Assembly: GCA_026874595.1 (NCBI GenBank)
Contig: JAPPUL010000088.1
Location: forward strand, 60,001-124,000
DNA: 64,000 nucleotides
Direction of reading: 5' to 3'
Source: Sipunculus nudus
Lineage: Eukaryota; Annelida; Sipuncula; Golfingiida; Sipunculidae
Part shown: piece after piece, positions 55,452-63,652 of the stretch
Numbering within the stretch: the first letter of the stretch is position 1
How the letters are laid out: the number at the start of each line of letters is the position of its first letter
Position numbers and translations under genes: made by a program
Notes under the pieces: generated by a model
Told to the model about the DNA's origin: nothing
The model's database searches: none
Seen by the model: the letters and a program-made list of their open reading frames with translations, nothing else

Positions 55452-55504
55452 AAGGACGTGCAATAAAGCATATAACATATAAACAATGTAAAAGGATAGG
55501 CTAT

Positions 55505-56251
55505 ATGATAATGGTGATGTTGACGTATGTAGCGGTGGCAGTATTTGTGATAGGGTTTGTTTATAAAGTATGGATATATGCAAAGACGCCGGCCCCCTTT
55601 AAGATACCGATAACGCCGGCGCCAGTGAGCGGGGTTGGAGTGGGAGGACGGCTAAGCGCAGAGGTATTATTTTTCCGAAGCTTATTTAAAAGCAACAAAT
55701 GGATATGGTTTGGTGGCTATATATTCCACATATTTTTGTTATTAGTGTTGCTAAGGCATCTAAGATACTTTCTAGACCCGGTACCTGAACTAGTTTTGAT
55801 GGTACAAAAGTTTGGTATTTATGCAGGACTTGGTCTTAGTTTCCCGTTATTGTACTTGCTTGGCCGGAGAATATTTGTTGACAGAGTACGCTACATATCG
55901 GCCTTAAGTGATTATTTCGCATTATTTTTATTGTTAGGGATAGCGTTAAGCGGGGTATGGTTAAAATTCATGGATCGTGTAAATGTACTTGAGGTAAAGC
56001 TCTTTATAAAAGGTATATTTATGTTTAGTCCACAAAGTTTCCCAGCTAATACAACCTTCTATATACATTTTCTTTTAATCTTGCTGTTGTTGGTGTACTT
56101 TCCCTTTAGTAAGCTAATGCACGCAGTAGGGATTTTTTTTAGTCCATCGTTTAATCAAATAGACAATCCTCGCGAGAAACAGCATAAGTTGCCAGGGGGT
56201 TACGAAGGGCTTAGCAAAGAATCAAAAACCAAAGACAAAACAAAAGAATAG
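55505..56251 (+). CDS. dsrM: DsrM, cytochrome b subunit of DsrMKJOP
   Basis: 248 residues. NarI-like membrane cytochrome b that exchanges electrons with menaquinol. Five or six membrane segments; haem-ligand histidines in GGYIFHIFLLLVLLRHLRYF and HFLLILLLLVYFPFSKLMHA. Short form as in sulfur oxidisers, where sulfate reducers usually have ~330 residues. Pro-rich TPAPFKIPITPAPVSG early. ATG 55505 (or 55511) with AAGGATAGG upstream. 10 bp before dsrK. Confidence 0.93.
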   Translation: MIMVMLTYVAVAVFVIGFVYKVWIYAKTPAPFKIPITPAPVSGVGVGGRLSAEVLFFRSLFKSNKWIWFGGYIFHIFLLLVLLRHLRYFLDPVPELVLMVQKFGIYAGLGLSFPLLYLLGRRIFVDRVRYISALSDYFALFLLLGIALSGVWLKFMDRVNVLEVKLFIKGIFMFSPQSFPANTTFYIHFLLILLLLVYFPFSKLMHAVGIFFSPSFNQIDNPREKQHKLPGGYEGLSKESKTKDKTKE

Positions 56252-56261
56252 GAGTAGGGAT

Positions 56262-57743
56262 ATGGCAAAGCCAACAAATATACCTGAGGTGCATGAAAAA
56301 ATAGAGATACCGAAGATAGAAGAGGGAGCAACATCTCATTATAAGTGTCATCCCGCAAAGGATAAACACTTAGCGGCATTTGGTTTGCCTGAGGAGCGGC
56401 CATCAGATTGGAAAGAGAAAGCAATATTTAAGTTAGGAGAGCTTTTAAATGAGCGGAAGTCTTTGCGAGTTTTTCTTGATATATGTGTAAAATGTGGTGC
56501 ATGCACAGATAAATGCCATTATTTTTTGGGGACAGGAGATCCAAAGAACATGCCGGTAGCGCGACAGGATCTGCTTAGGAAGGTATATAGAAAATACTAT
56601 ACACTAGCGGGAAAGATATTTGGCAAATGGGCAGGAGCGTCGGATTTAACAGAAGACTTGCTTGAGGAATGGTATTCATATTTTTATCAATGTTCAGAAT
56701 GCAGAAGGTGCTCAGTATTTTGTCCGTATGGGATAGACACAGCAGAGATAACGATGGCAAGTCGCGAGATAATGAATACGATAGGAGTAGGGCAAAAATA
56801 TACACTTGAGATACTGGGGAAGGTAGAAACAGTAGGTAACAATTTAGGGATACCACAGCCGGCGCTTGAAGGGACAATAGAGGTGCTGGAGGAGGATTTA
56901 AAAGAGGAGACGGGAAAAGATATAAAGATCCCACTTGATAAGGAGGGAGCAGATGTTTTATTGGTAACGCCCTCAGCAGACTTGTTCTCAGAGCCACACA
57001 TACTGGGTTTAATGGGCTATGCGAAAGTGTTTCATAAAGCAGGAATAAGCTGGACCTTGAGTTCATATGCCTCAGAGTTTGCTAATTTTGGTTTATTTTT
57101 AGGGACAGTAGAACATTTAAAATCGGTAGCGGAAAGGATAGATAAGATAGCGCGAGAATTTAAAGTAAAGCGGATAATAGTAGGCGAATGCGGGCATGCA
57201 TGGCGGGTGGGATATAGCTATTGGAATACATTAATAGGTCCCTTTGACTATCTGGATCCTGAATACTCAACGCCGACTCACATATGCGAGTATTCGTATG
57301 ACTTGCTTAAAAAAGGAGCCTTTAAACTTGATAAGGAAAGGAATGATGAATATGTAGTAACGATGCATGATTCATGTAATGTAGCACGGGCCTCAAGGAT
57401 GGGAGAGAGGCCGGGTGGACAGTTTGAGTATCCGCGAGCGTTAATAAAGGCATCATGCAACAAGTTTGTAGAGATGGATCCGGAAACAACACACGAAAAG
57501 ACATTCTGCTGCGGTGGAGGAGGGGGCTTATTGAGTGAAGAGATAATGGATCTTAGAGTACAAGGAGCCTTGCCGCGAGTAACGGCATTAAAGCAGGTTA
57601 TGGAGCGTGAAGGGGTAAATTATATGGCAATGATATGCGCAATATGCAAGGCCCAGTTTACAACAGTGCTGCCATATTATGACATTCCTCGCGAGATGGT
57701 GGGGGGAGTACATCAATTAATAAGCAATGCGATAGAGCTTTAG
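56262..57743 (+). CDS. dsrK: DsrK, HdrD-like Fe-S subunit of DsrMKJOP
   Basis: 493 residues, cytoplasmic; catalytic subunit handling DsrC trisulfide. Two 4Fe-4S motifs: CVKCGACTDKC (Cys75/78/81/85) and CSECRRCSVFCP (Cys144/147/150/154). Non-cubane-type CCG motif in KTFCCGGGGGLL with further cysteines in MHDSCNVARA and CAICKAQF. GECGHAWRVGY also conserved. AGGAGTAGGG gives a good ribosome site. 10 bp after dsrM. Confidence 0.96.
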   Translation: MAKPTNIPEVHEKIEIPKIEEGATSHYKCHPAKDKHLAAFGLPEERPSDWKEKAIFKLGELLNERKSLRVFLDICVKCGACTDKCHYFLGTGDPKNMPVARQDLLRKVYRKYYTLAGKIFGKWAGASDLTEDLLEEWYSYFYQCSECRRCSVFCPYGIDTAEITMASREIMNTIGVGQKYTLEILGKVETVGNNLGIPQPALEGTIEVLEEDLKEETGKDIKIPLDKEGADVLLVTPSADLFSEPHILGLMGYAKVFHKAGISWTLSSYASEFANFGLFLGTVEHLKSVAERIDKIAREFKVKRIIVGECGHAWRVGYSYWNTLIGPFDYLDPEYSTPTHICEYSYDLLKKGAFKLDKERNDEYVVTMHDSCNVARASRMGERPGGQFEYPRALIKASCNKFVEMDPETTHEKTFCCGGGGGLLSEEIMDLRVQGALPRVTALKQVMEREGVNYMAMICAICKAQFTTVLPYYDIPREMVGGVHQLISNAIEL

Positions 57744-57890
57744 AGAGGGAAAGGGTATAAGGGGAAAGTAAGAGGAGGGAGTAAGAAGAGGGGAGTGGCA
57801 GTTAAGCGATAAGGATATAAAAGCTGATAAGTAAATATATTATAAGTTAAAAACGAAGAGAATAAGAAAGGAGGAGGTTTTAAAAAAGAG

Positions 57891-58256
57891 ATGAAGTTTG
57901 CAGTATTGGTCCAAGAGGGTCCCTACAATCACCAAGCAGGAGACAGTGCCTATAATTTTATAGAAGCGGCACTAAAAAAAGGCCATGAGCTAGTGGGATT
58001 ATTTTTCTATAATGACGGAGTATTAAACGCAACAAAGCTAATGGAGCCCCCCCAAGACGACAGACATATAGGAAAGAGGTGGTCAGAGCTTGGAGAGCGT
58101 CTTAAGGATGGGGCACAGATAATAGTATGTATAGCAGCAGCAAAGCGACGGGGGATAACAAACGACGTACTTGTTGCAAACACAAAGATATCGGGGTTAG
58201 GGCAGCTTGTAGAGATGGGGGTAAAAGCTGACAAGCTAATAACGTTTGGGGGCTAA
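57891..58256 (+). CDS. dsrE: DsrE, sulfur-relay subunit
   Basis: 121 residues. DsrE/TusD: MKFAVLVQEGPYNHQAGDSA, and the persulfide Cys80 in IIVCIAAAKRRGIT, the diagnostic 'C-A-A-A-x-RRG'. Passes sulfane sulfur in the DsrE2F2H2 complex to DsrC. GGAGGAGG lies 16-23 bases before ATG 57891, far but present. Its stop region (GGCTAAGCTAA) is repeated once after 15 bp. Confidence 0.95.
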   Translation: MKFAVLVQEGPYNHQAGDSAYNFIEAALKKGHELVGLFFYNDGVLNATKLMEPPQDDRHIGKRWSELGERLKDGAQIIVCIAAAKRRGITNDVLVANTKISGLGQLVEMGVKADKLITFGG

Positions 58257-58320
58257 GCTAATGGCGGCTAAGCTAACGTGCTAAATAGCTTATATTGTAT
58301 TGTAAGAGAAGAAAGAAAGA

Positions 58321-58350
58321 AGGGGAAAGAAGGGGAAAGAAGGGGAAAGA
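58321..58350. repeat. Tandem repeat, 3 x 10 bp (AGGGGAAAGA)
   Basis: Three perfect 10-bp purine units between dsrE and dsrF, ~60 bp before the dsrF start. Confidence 0.9.
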
Positions 58351-58412
58351 GGGTAAGGGGTAATACGATAAGAGGTAATAGATAAAGAGGTTAAAAAAGC
58401 AAGGAGGAACAG

Positions 58413-58817
58413 ATGGAAGAACAGATGGAAGAAGATTTAGAAGGTGAAGGTATAGAAAAGAAGAAGATGATGTTTGTGATGCACCGCAGTCCACACGGTT
58501 CAATATATTCCTATGAAGGGCTTGAGGTGGTATTAATAACAGCAGCCTATGAACAAGATGTTAGCATGTTATTCTTAGGAGATGGAGTATACGCGCTTAA
58601 GAGGGGTCAAGACACAGAAGGGATAGGGATAAAAGGTTTTATGAAGACATATTATGCACTTGAAGATTACGAAGTAGAAAAGCTATACGTAGAAGAGGAA
58701 TCGCTAAAAGAGCGTGGACTTAAGCGAGAAGATTTAATAGATATAAATATAAATATAAAAGGCCGCAAAGAGCTAATAGACATAATGCACGAACAAGAAA
58801 TACTCTTACCGTTTTAA
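58413..58817 (+). CDS. dsrF: DsrF, sulfur-relay subunit
   Basis: 134 residues. DsrF/TusC: MMFVMHRSPHGSIYSYEGLEVVLITAAYEQDVSMLFLGDGVYAL matches the family core, no cysteine, as is normal for DsrF, which plays a structural role. An N-terminal extension (MEEQMEEDLEGEGIEKKK) arises from a 12-bp duplication of the start (ATGGAAGAACAG twice). AGGAGG 5 bases before ATG 58413. Between dsrE and dsrH in the normal order. Confidence 0.93.
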   Translation: MEEQMEEDLEGEGIEKKKMMFVMHRSPHGSIYSYEGLEVVLITAAYEQDVSMLFLGDGVYALKRGQDTEGIGIKGFMKTYYALEDYEVEKLYVEEESLKERGLKREDLIDININIKGRKELIDIMHEQEILLPF

Positions 58818-58880
58818 GAGCTGTTAAAAAAGAAAGCATAAAGGGTAATATTACAAAAGGTTATAAAAGGAGATATAAAG

Positions 58881-59174
58881 ATGTTACACCTAGTTAATAA
58901 ATCGCCATTCAGTTCAAATAATTTAAAAACGTGTTTTAACTACACAAAGGAAGGCGACAAGGTATTATTATACGAGGATGGAGTACTTGGAGTTATGCGA
59001 GGGAGTAGTTGTGATGAGCTAATAAATAGTAATAGAGTGAGAGTTGAGATATACGCATTATCCGAGGATATGAAGGCGCGAGGGATAGAAGAAGCGTATG
59101 AAGGAGTAAAGGTGATAGATTACGAAGGGTTTGTAGATTTGGTATCAAGCGATAAGGTGCATAGCTGGCTTTAA
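58881..59174 (+). CDS. dsrH: DsrH, sulfur-relay subunit
   Basis: 97 residues. DsrH/TusB: MLHLVNKSPF at the start, Cys18 in KTCFNYTKEGDKVLLYEDGVL (the family's conserved cysteine near position 20), VRVEIYALSEDMKARGI. Third member of the DsrEFH hexamer. AAGGAG 8 bases before ATG 58881. Confidence 0.94.
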   Translation: MLHLVNKSPFSSNNLKTCFNYTKEGDKVLLYEDGVLGVMRGSSCDELINSNRVRVEIYALSEDMKARGIEEAYEGVKVIDYEGFVDLVSSDKVHSWL

Positions 59175-59296
59175 AACTTAATAAATGGCTTTGAACTTTT
59201 ATAAGAGAGAATAGTTTATAAAGAATATTATAGATATGGATGTTATAGAATGGATAATATAAATGAAAGAGCTTATATGCAAGGGACAATAACTAA

Positions 59297-59758
59297 ATGA
59301 AAGTCGGACAAATAGGTTTTATAGTAGTACTAGTTCTTCTTATGGCATTTATGTTAATGGCAGGACTTGGCAGAGCAAAGAAGCCAAAACTTGAGAAAGC
59401 AGTAACAAATGGTAGTGTATGCGTTGTTGGTGATTACAAAGCAAACATGAAAGAAAGTAAAGAGAAAGAATATGTAGTATCAAATCATGGAGATATATTG
59501 TCTCATCCTGGGCTAATCCCCAACAAAGCAAAGAGCGTACGAGACAAAGCAGTACGGGAAGGAGATCGTAGACAAGCGGGGCTTGCAAGTTGCGTACAAT
59601 GCCATAGGAGCAAGGCAAAATTTTGTGATAGATGCCATGAATACGTAGGAGTTTCGACAGTAAATGAAAAGACGGGATGTTTCGCCTGTCATTTTTATCC
59701 GGATACGGAGCTTGAGTGGAGGAAGTGGCAGGAGAAGGTGGGAAGTGGAGGAAGTTAG
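59297..59758 (+). CDS. dsrJ: DsrJ, triheme cytochrome c
   Basis: 153 residues, periplasmic, membrane-tethered by an uncleaved signal (FIVVLVLLMAFMLMAGLG). Three haem sites: CVQCH (99-103), CDRCH (110-114) and CFACH (128-132). Cys42 (NGSVCVVGDY) may be the unusual Cys axial ligand known for DsrJ. Exchanges electrons with DsrO/DsrP on the outer face. Start ATG 59297 with AGGGAC upstream. Follows dsrH instead of dsrK or dsrL. Confidence 0.95.
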   Translation: MKVGQIGFIVVLVLLMAFMLMAGLGRAKKPKLEKAVTNGSVCVVGDYKANMKESKEKEYVVSNHGDILSHPGLIPNKAKSVRDKAVREGDRRQAGLASCVQCHRSKAKFCDRCHEYVGVSTVNEKTGCFACHFYPDTELEWRKWQEKVGSGGS

Positions 59759-59847
59759 AGAAGGTGTAAGTTATAAAACATCCTAAAGGCTTATTATATT
59801 AGCATTTATTTATAATAGTGTAAATGAGCTTTGGATGAGAAAAGAAA

Positions 59848-59911
59848 GGGAGATAGAAGGGAGATAGAAGGGAGATAGAAGGGAGATAGAAGGGAGATAA
59901 AGGGAGATAAA
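59848..59911. repeat. Ribosome-site-like array, 4 x 11 + 2 x 10 bp, before dsrO
   Basis: Four GGGAGATAGAA units, then two GGGAGATAAA units; the last ends 3 bases before the dsrO ATG, so its GGGAG is the probable Shine-Dalgarno site, with five further copies upstream. Confidence 0.95.
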
Positions 59912-59914
59912 GAA

Positions 59915-60679
59915 ATGAGTAAAGCAAATATGGCTCGGCGTAAGTTTTTGCAAGCAGGGGGTGTAGTAGGGCTTGGGGTTGCGGTTGGGGGTGGTATATT
60001 GAAGGGCCAGGTAAGTGGGAGTGAGACGAGTGAAGGGTCAAATGAAAAGCAGCCGGAATGGCGAATGATAATAGACACACAAGCATGTAAAGAAGGTTGT
60101 GACAAATGCGTTAGTGCCTGCCATACAGAAAACAATGTGCACGAAGATCTTAGATGGATAAGGAAGGCGGTGGTAGTAAAGGAGATTGAAGGAAAGAGTA
60201 TCCGAATCAATGCACCTATGCTTTGCAATCAATGTGAGAATCCGCCTTGTGCGTTGGTATGTCCAGTAGAAGCGACATTCCAGCGACCAGATAAGATAGT
60301 AGACGTAGACAAACATAGATGTATAGGCTGTAGATATTGCGTAATAGGCTGCCCATACGATGTACGAGTATTTAACTTTGTCGAAAATGAGAAGACCTTG
60401 AATGACGATATAAATCCCTTGTACCCGAAGCGTATGCATGGGGTTGCGGAGTCTTGTAATTTTTGTGCACATAGGATAGACAAAGCTAAGATGGAAAGTG
60501 AGGAGCCAGTTCCAGCCTGCGTCGAGAGTTGTCCAGAGGGGGCTATGGTATTTGGAGATATAAGTAATCCAAATACAAAGATATCGAAATATTTGCGAAA
60601 GAGGGGTGATGTGGCAATGCTAAAAGGTTTGAGGGAAGATTTAGGAACTAAGCCGAAGGTATTATATATAGGGCTATAA
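59915..60679 (+). CDS. dsrO: DsrO, periplasmic ferredoxin-like subunit
   Basis: 254 residues. Tat signal (ARRKFLQAGGVVGLGVAVGG, twin Arg at 8-9). Four 4Fe-4S motifs: CKEGCDKCVSACH, CNQCENPPCALVCP, CIGCRYCVIGCP and CNFC...CVESCP. Passes electrons between DsrJ haems and DsrP. ATG 59915 with GGGAG 8 bases upstream inside the repeat array. 16 bp before dsrP. Confidence 0.96.
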   Translation: MSKANMARRKFLQAGGVVGLGVAVGGGILKGQVSGSETSEGSNEKQPEWRMIIDTQACKEGCDKCVSACHTENNVHEDLRWIRKAVVVKEIEGKSIRINAPMLCNQCENPPCALVCPVEATFQRPDKIVDVDKHRCIGCRYCVIGCPYDVRVFNFVENEKTLNDDINPLYPKRMHGVAESCNFCAHRIDKAKMESEEPVPACVESCPEGAMVFGDISNPNTKISKYLRKRGDVAMLKGLREDLGTKPKVLYIGL

Positions 60680-60695
60680 GGAGAATATTAAGCAA

Positions 60696-61997
60696 ATGAG
60701 AGACGATATATTATATGGTCACATACGAGCGGGCAAAAGCTATTATATATTTCTGTTGCTAATGTCGTTTTTAATATTGTGTGGAGGCTACGTAACCTAT
60801 CTAATGTATACACATGGTTTAGGCTATGAGCATCCGATATTGGGAAAATTAAGCGGACTTAGTAGTCGAGTACCCTGGGGTTTATCTATAATAATGGCAA
60901 TATTTTATATAGGACTTAGTGCGGGGTCATTAGTAATATCAGCCTTATCGTCAGTATTTAATAAAACAGAATATAAGCCATTTTCTCGGATAGGCGCATT
61001 TATGTCAGTTATATTGATAATAGCAGCATTGCTGTCAATAATGCTTGACTGGGGGCGACCTGATAGGTTTATAAATCCATTTATCTACCTAAATCCGACA
61101 TCAATGTTCTCAATAAATTCATTTTTGTACTCATCATATATATTGATAGGGATATCTTACTTAGTTGCGATGTTTTATGGCAAGACAAAGTTGGTATCGA
61201 CAATAGGATTAATAGCGGTTTTATGGGCGGTTTTAGTGCATAGCGGCACCGGATATATATTTGGCTCTGTACCGAGGGAACTATATGAATCACCATTACT
61301 GGCACCATCCTTTGTAGCAGCTGCTCTTTCCTCCGGCACAGCTTTAATAATACTTGTTATACAACTAGCCTTCAATTCATTCTCAAGGCCTTATAATAAA
61401 GAAATAATATTTTCCTTATCTCGTTTGCTTCGAGTTTTCATATTGGTAGTTTTCTATTTTATCCTTGTTGAAAATCTTTTTAGGTCTTATATACCAAAAT
61501 CACGTGAAGCTGAATGGTTCTTTTTATTTGGAGAGAATTTTCATAATGTTTTAGAAACAGGTAATTTAAGTATGTTTTTTAATCTTGGAGAGGCTGGGTC
61601 AATACATCACATTGTATTTTGGATAGGGCTTATACTTGTGGGGACAGTTATACCTGCTTTAATATTATATACTAAACGTCTTTCAAAATGCCTTACATGG
61701 GTAAACATAGCATCAGTTATGGTTGTGATAGGAGTTCTTTGTGAGCGCTATATTATTGTTATACCAGGCCAAACATTTAGACCAGAACTTGTACCAGGTG
61801 CAAAGGTATTGATGGAGGCAGTAGACAGGCTTGCCAATACCTCCTTAGGAGGGATTGCCTCTTATAATATAAGTGTTGCTGAGATTGTACAAGCTTTAGG
61901 TATTTTGGGATTTGTGGCTTTTGCTTTTGTTCTTGGCTTGAGATGGTTTAGCTTACTTCCCCGAGAAACTCTTGTAGACGACTCAGAAGAGACCTAA
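60696..61997 (+). CDS. dsrP: DsrP, NrfD-like membrane subunit
   Basis: 433 residues. Ten membrane segments, NrfD/PsrC family, quinone-reactive subunit: RVPWGLSIIMAIFYIGLSAGS, MLDWGRPDRF, WAVLVHSGTGYIFG, ERYIIVIPGQ. Completes DsrMKJOP. AAGGAG upstream of ATG 60696. From ~61,350 codon endings change from A/G to T (GTT, CTT, GCT become common). Last gene of the operon; convergent with the radical SAM gene, 53 bp away. Confidence 0.95.
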   Translation: MRDDILYGHIRAGKSYYIFLLLMSFLILCGGYVTYLMYTHGLGYEHPILGKLSGLSSRVPWGLSIIMAIFYIGLSAGSLVISALSSVFNKTEYKPFSRIGAFMSVILIIAALLSIMLDWGRPDRFINPFIYLNPTSMFSINSFLYSSYILIGISYLVAMFYGKTKLVSTIGLIAVLWAVLVHSGTGYIFGSVPRELYESPLLAPSFVAAALSSGTALIILVIQLAFNSFSRPYNKEIIFSLSRLLRVFILVVFYFILVENLFRSYIPKSREAEWFFLFGENFHNVLETGNLSMFFNLGEAGSIHHIVFWIGLILVGTVIPALILYTKRLSKCLTWVNIASVMVVIGVLCERYIIVIPGQTFRPELVPGAKVLMEAVDRLANTSLGGIASYNISVAEIVQALGILGFVAFAFVLGLRWFSLLPRETLVDDSEET

Positions 61998-62050
61998 AAA
62001 TCCCCCTTCTAAGTCTCCTCTTTTGCTAAGAGTCTTTGCTAAGGACCCTT

Positions 62051-63652
62051 TTAAACTTTAGTGTCGCTCAATTTTATATTAGATGAGACAGTATCTTGAA
62101 CACTCTCTTTAACAGTATTAATTTTGTTACAAAGCTCCCTAATATCTTTTTTGGATGGGGCATGTTTTTTAAGATATTTTGATACATGCACATATCCAAG
62201 ATAAAATGCTACAAATTGAGGGAAGTAACTAGGCACCTTGCGTAAAATAGCAATAGAAATTCTAGAAAATGCCATCAAGTGCCTAAATCTAAACAAGGTA
62301 TAAAGTAGAGTTTTAAGGAATATTTTTAGCTCCCTATACCTTATTTTAACTTTCTGAGTAGGGACAACAGCCTTTAATTTAAAAGCTTTAATATTGTTCA
62401 GCATACGTTCTTTAAAGTTGTCAATAGTATAAAGCTTATTAGCTAACCAAACATAGCCTTCTAAAAGTTGTTTCATAGTCATAAGCTTAGGGATGAAGTT
62501 GGAAGCAGCAAAATTATTGCCAGTACCGGTAAAGAGTAGCCTCTCCTCTTTAAGTAGTCTTTTATAAAGCGGTGTATGTGGAATTGCCTGTAGTGTTCCA
62601 ATCATGGCATAAGGTATACCAGCTTCTTGTAAGAACTCAATTTGTTCTTGAAAGATATCCGGGTCATCGAAATCAAATCCAACAATCATCCCTGCCATAA
62701 TGAAGATATTATATGATTGTATAGTTCTAACATCTTCAATCATGTCGTTTCTAAGGTTTTGTTTTTTACCGGCAAAGCTAAGACTTTCTTTTCTAGGGGT
62801 TTCAATACCGATAAATATTTTTTGGAAACGTGCTTTATGCATTAGTTCAAGTAGTTCTTTATCATGCGCGAGATTGATGCTGACTTGAGTATAGAAAGAA
62901 AAGATGTTGCCATGCCTTTTGTTGTATAGTATTAATGCCTCTAAGAGTCTTTTTGCATAACGTTTGTTGCCAACGAAGTTGTCATCAGCGAAAAATATAT
63001 TATATTTGCCAAGTTCTCTAAGGGACTCGATTTCTTCAATAACTCTGTCAATAGGTTTCTCACGTACTCTTTTACCATACATAACGATTATGTCACAAAA
63101 GTCGCAAGAAAAAGGGCAACCACGGGTAGTTTGAATAATGCTTGCAGAGTATGAAGAGAAGTCTAAAAGGTCAAAGCGAGGTTTAGGAGAAAGTCTTATA
63201 TCAATCTTCTCTTTCTCTTCGTATAAAGATTTATGAGTTTCGTTTTGAAAATCCTTAAGGAACTGAGGCCATATTATCTCAGATTCACCTTTAACCAAGA
63301 CATCACAATATTCAATACATCGTTCTTCAATAAGGAAAGCATTAGGCCCACCGATAACAACAAAAGCTCCTCGTTTTTTAAGCTCGGTACAAATTTCAAA
63401 TTCTCGGTCAGCCTGAATCATATATCCAGTAATACCAACGATATCATATTGGTCGATGTTGTCATAATTAATTTTAGTAGTATTTTCATCTAAAATAGTA
63501 ACATCATGAGGCTCTGACAAAGCAGCGACAGTAGCAAGTCCAAGGGGAGGGAAGACGTAGCTATAGCCAGTCAAGAACCCACAATACTCGTGACCCCAAT
63601 AACTTGGTGGAAATTTAGGATTAATAAGTAATATATTTAGTTTATTTTTCAT
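62051..63652 (-). CDS. B12-binding-domain radical SAM protein (DUF4070/HpnP-like)
   Basis: 533 residues. N-terminal B12-binding-like domain (ILLINPKFPPSYWG, VFPPLGLATVAALS, VGITGYMIQ, VVIGGPNA), then radical SAM: TTRGCPFSCDFCDIIVMYGK (CxxxCxxC), ADDNFVGNKRYAKRLLEAL, FYTQVSINLAHDKELL, FIGIETP, and a DUF4070 C-terminal part (AGMIVGFDFDD). HpnP (hopanoid C2 methylase) and other uncharacterised methylases share this layout. Convergent with dsrP, so a link with Dsr is positional only. No SD seen before ATG 63652. Confidence 0.85.
   Translation of the reverse strand: MKNKLNILLINPKFPPSYWGHEYCGFLTGYSYVFPPLGLATVAALSEPHDVTILDENTTKINYDNIDQYDIVGITGYMIQADREFEICTELKKRGAFVVIGGPNAFLIEERCIEYCDVLVKGESEIIWPQFLKDFQNETHKSLYEEKEKIDIRLSPKPRFDLLDFSSYSASIIQTTRGCPFSCDFCDIIVMYGKRVREKPIDRVIEEIESLRELGKYNIFFADDNFVGNKRYAKRLLEALILYNKRHGNIFSFYTQVSINLAHDKELLELMHKARFQKIFIGIETPRKESLSFAGKKQNLRNDMIEDVRTIQSYNIFIMAGMIVGFDFDDPDIFQEQIEFLQEAGIPYAMIGTLQAIPHTPLYKRLLKEERLLFTGTGNNFAASNFIPKLMTMKQLLEGYVWLANKLYTIDNFKERMLNNIKAFKLKAVVPTQKVKIRYRELKIFLKTLLYTLFRFRHLMAFSRISIAILRKVPSYFPQFVAFYLGYVHVSKYLKKHAPSKKDIRELCNKINTVKESVQDTVSSNIKLSDTKV

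Noticed and set aside
55054-55486. Minus-strand open frames over the dsrC 3' end (repeats such as VLYTTC)
   Set aside because: Produced by translating the 16-bp and 11-bp tandem repeats on the wrong strand.
61998-62050. Rho-independent terminator between dsrP and the radical SAM gene
   Set aside because: The region holds a direct repeat (TTTGCTAAG twice) but no stem-loop followed by T-run; no convincing intrinsic terminator was seen anywhere in the window.
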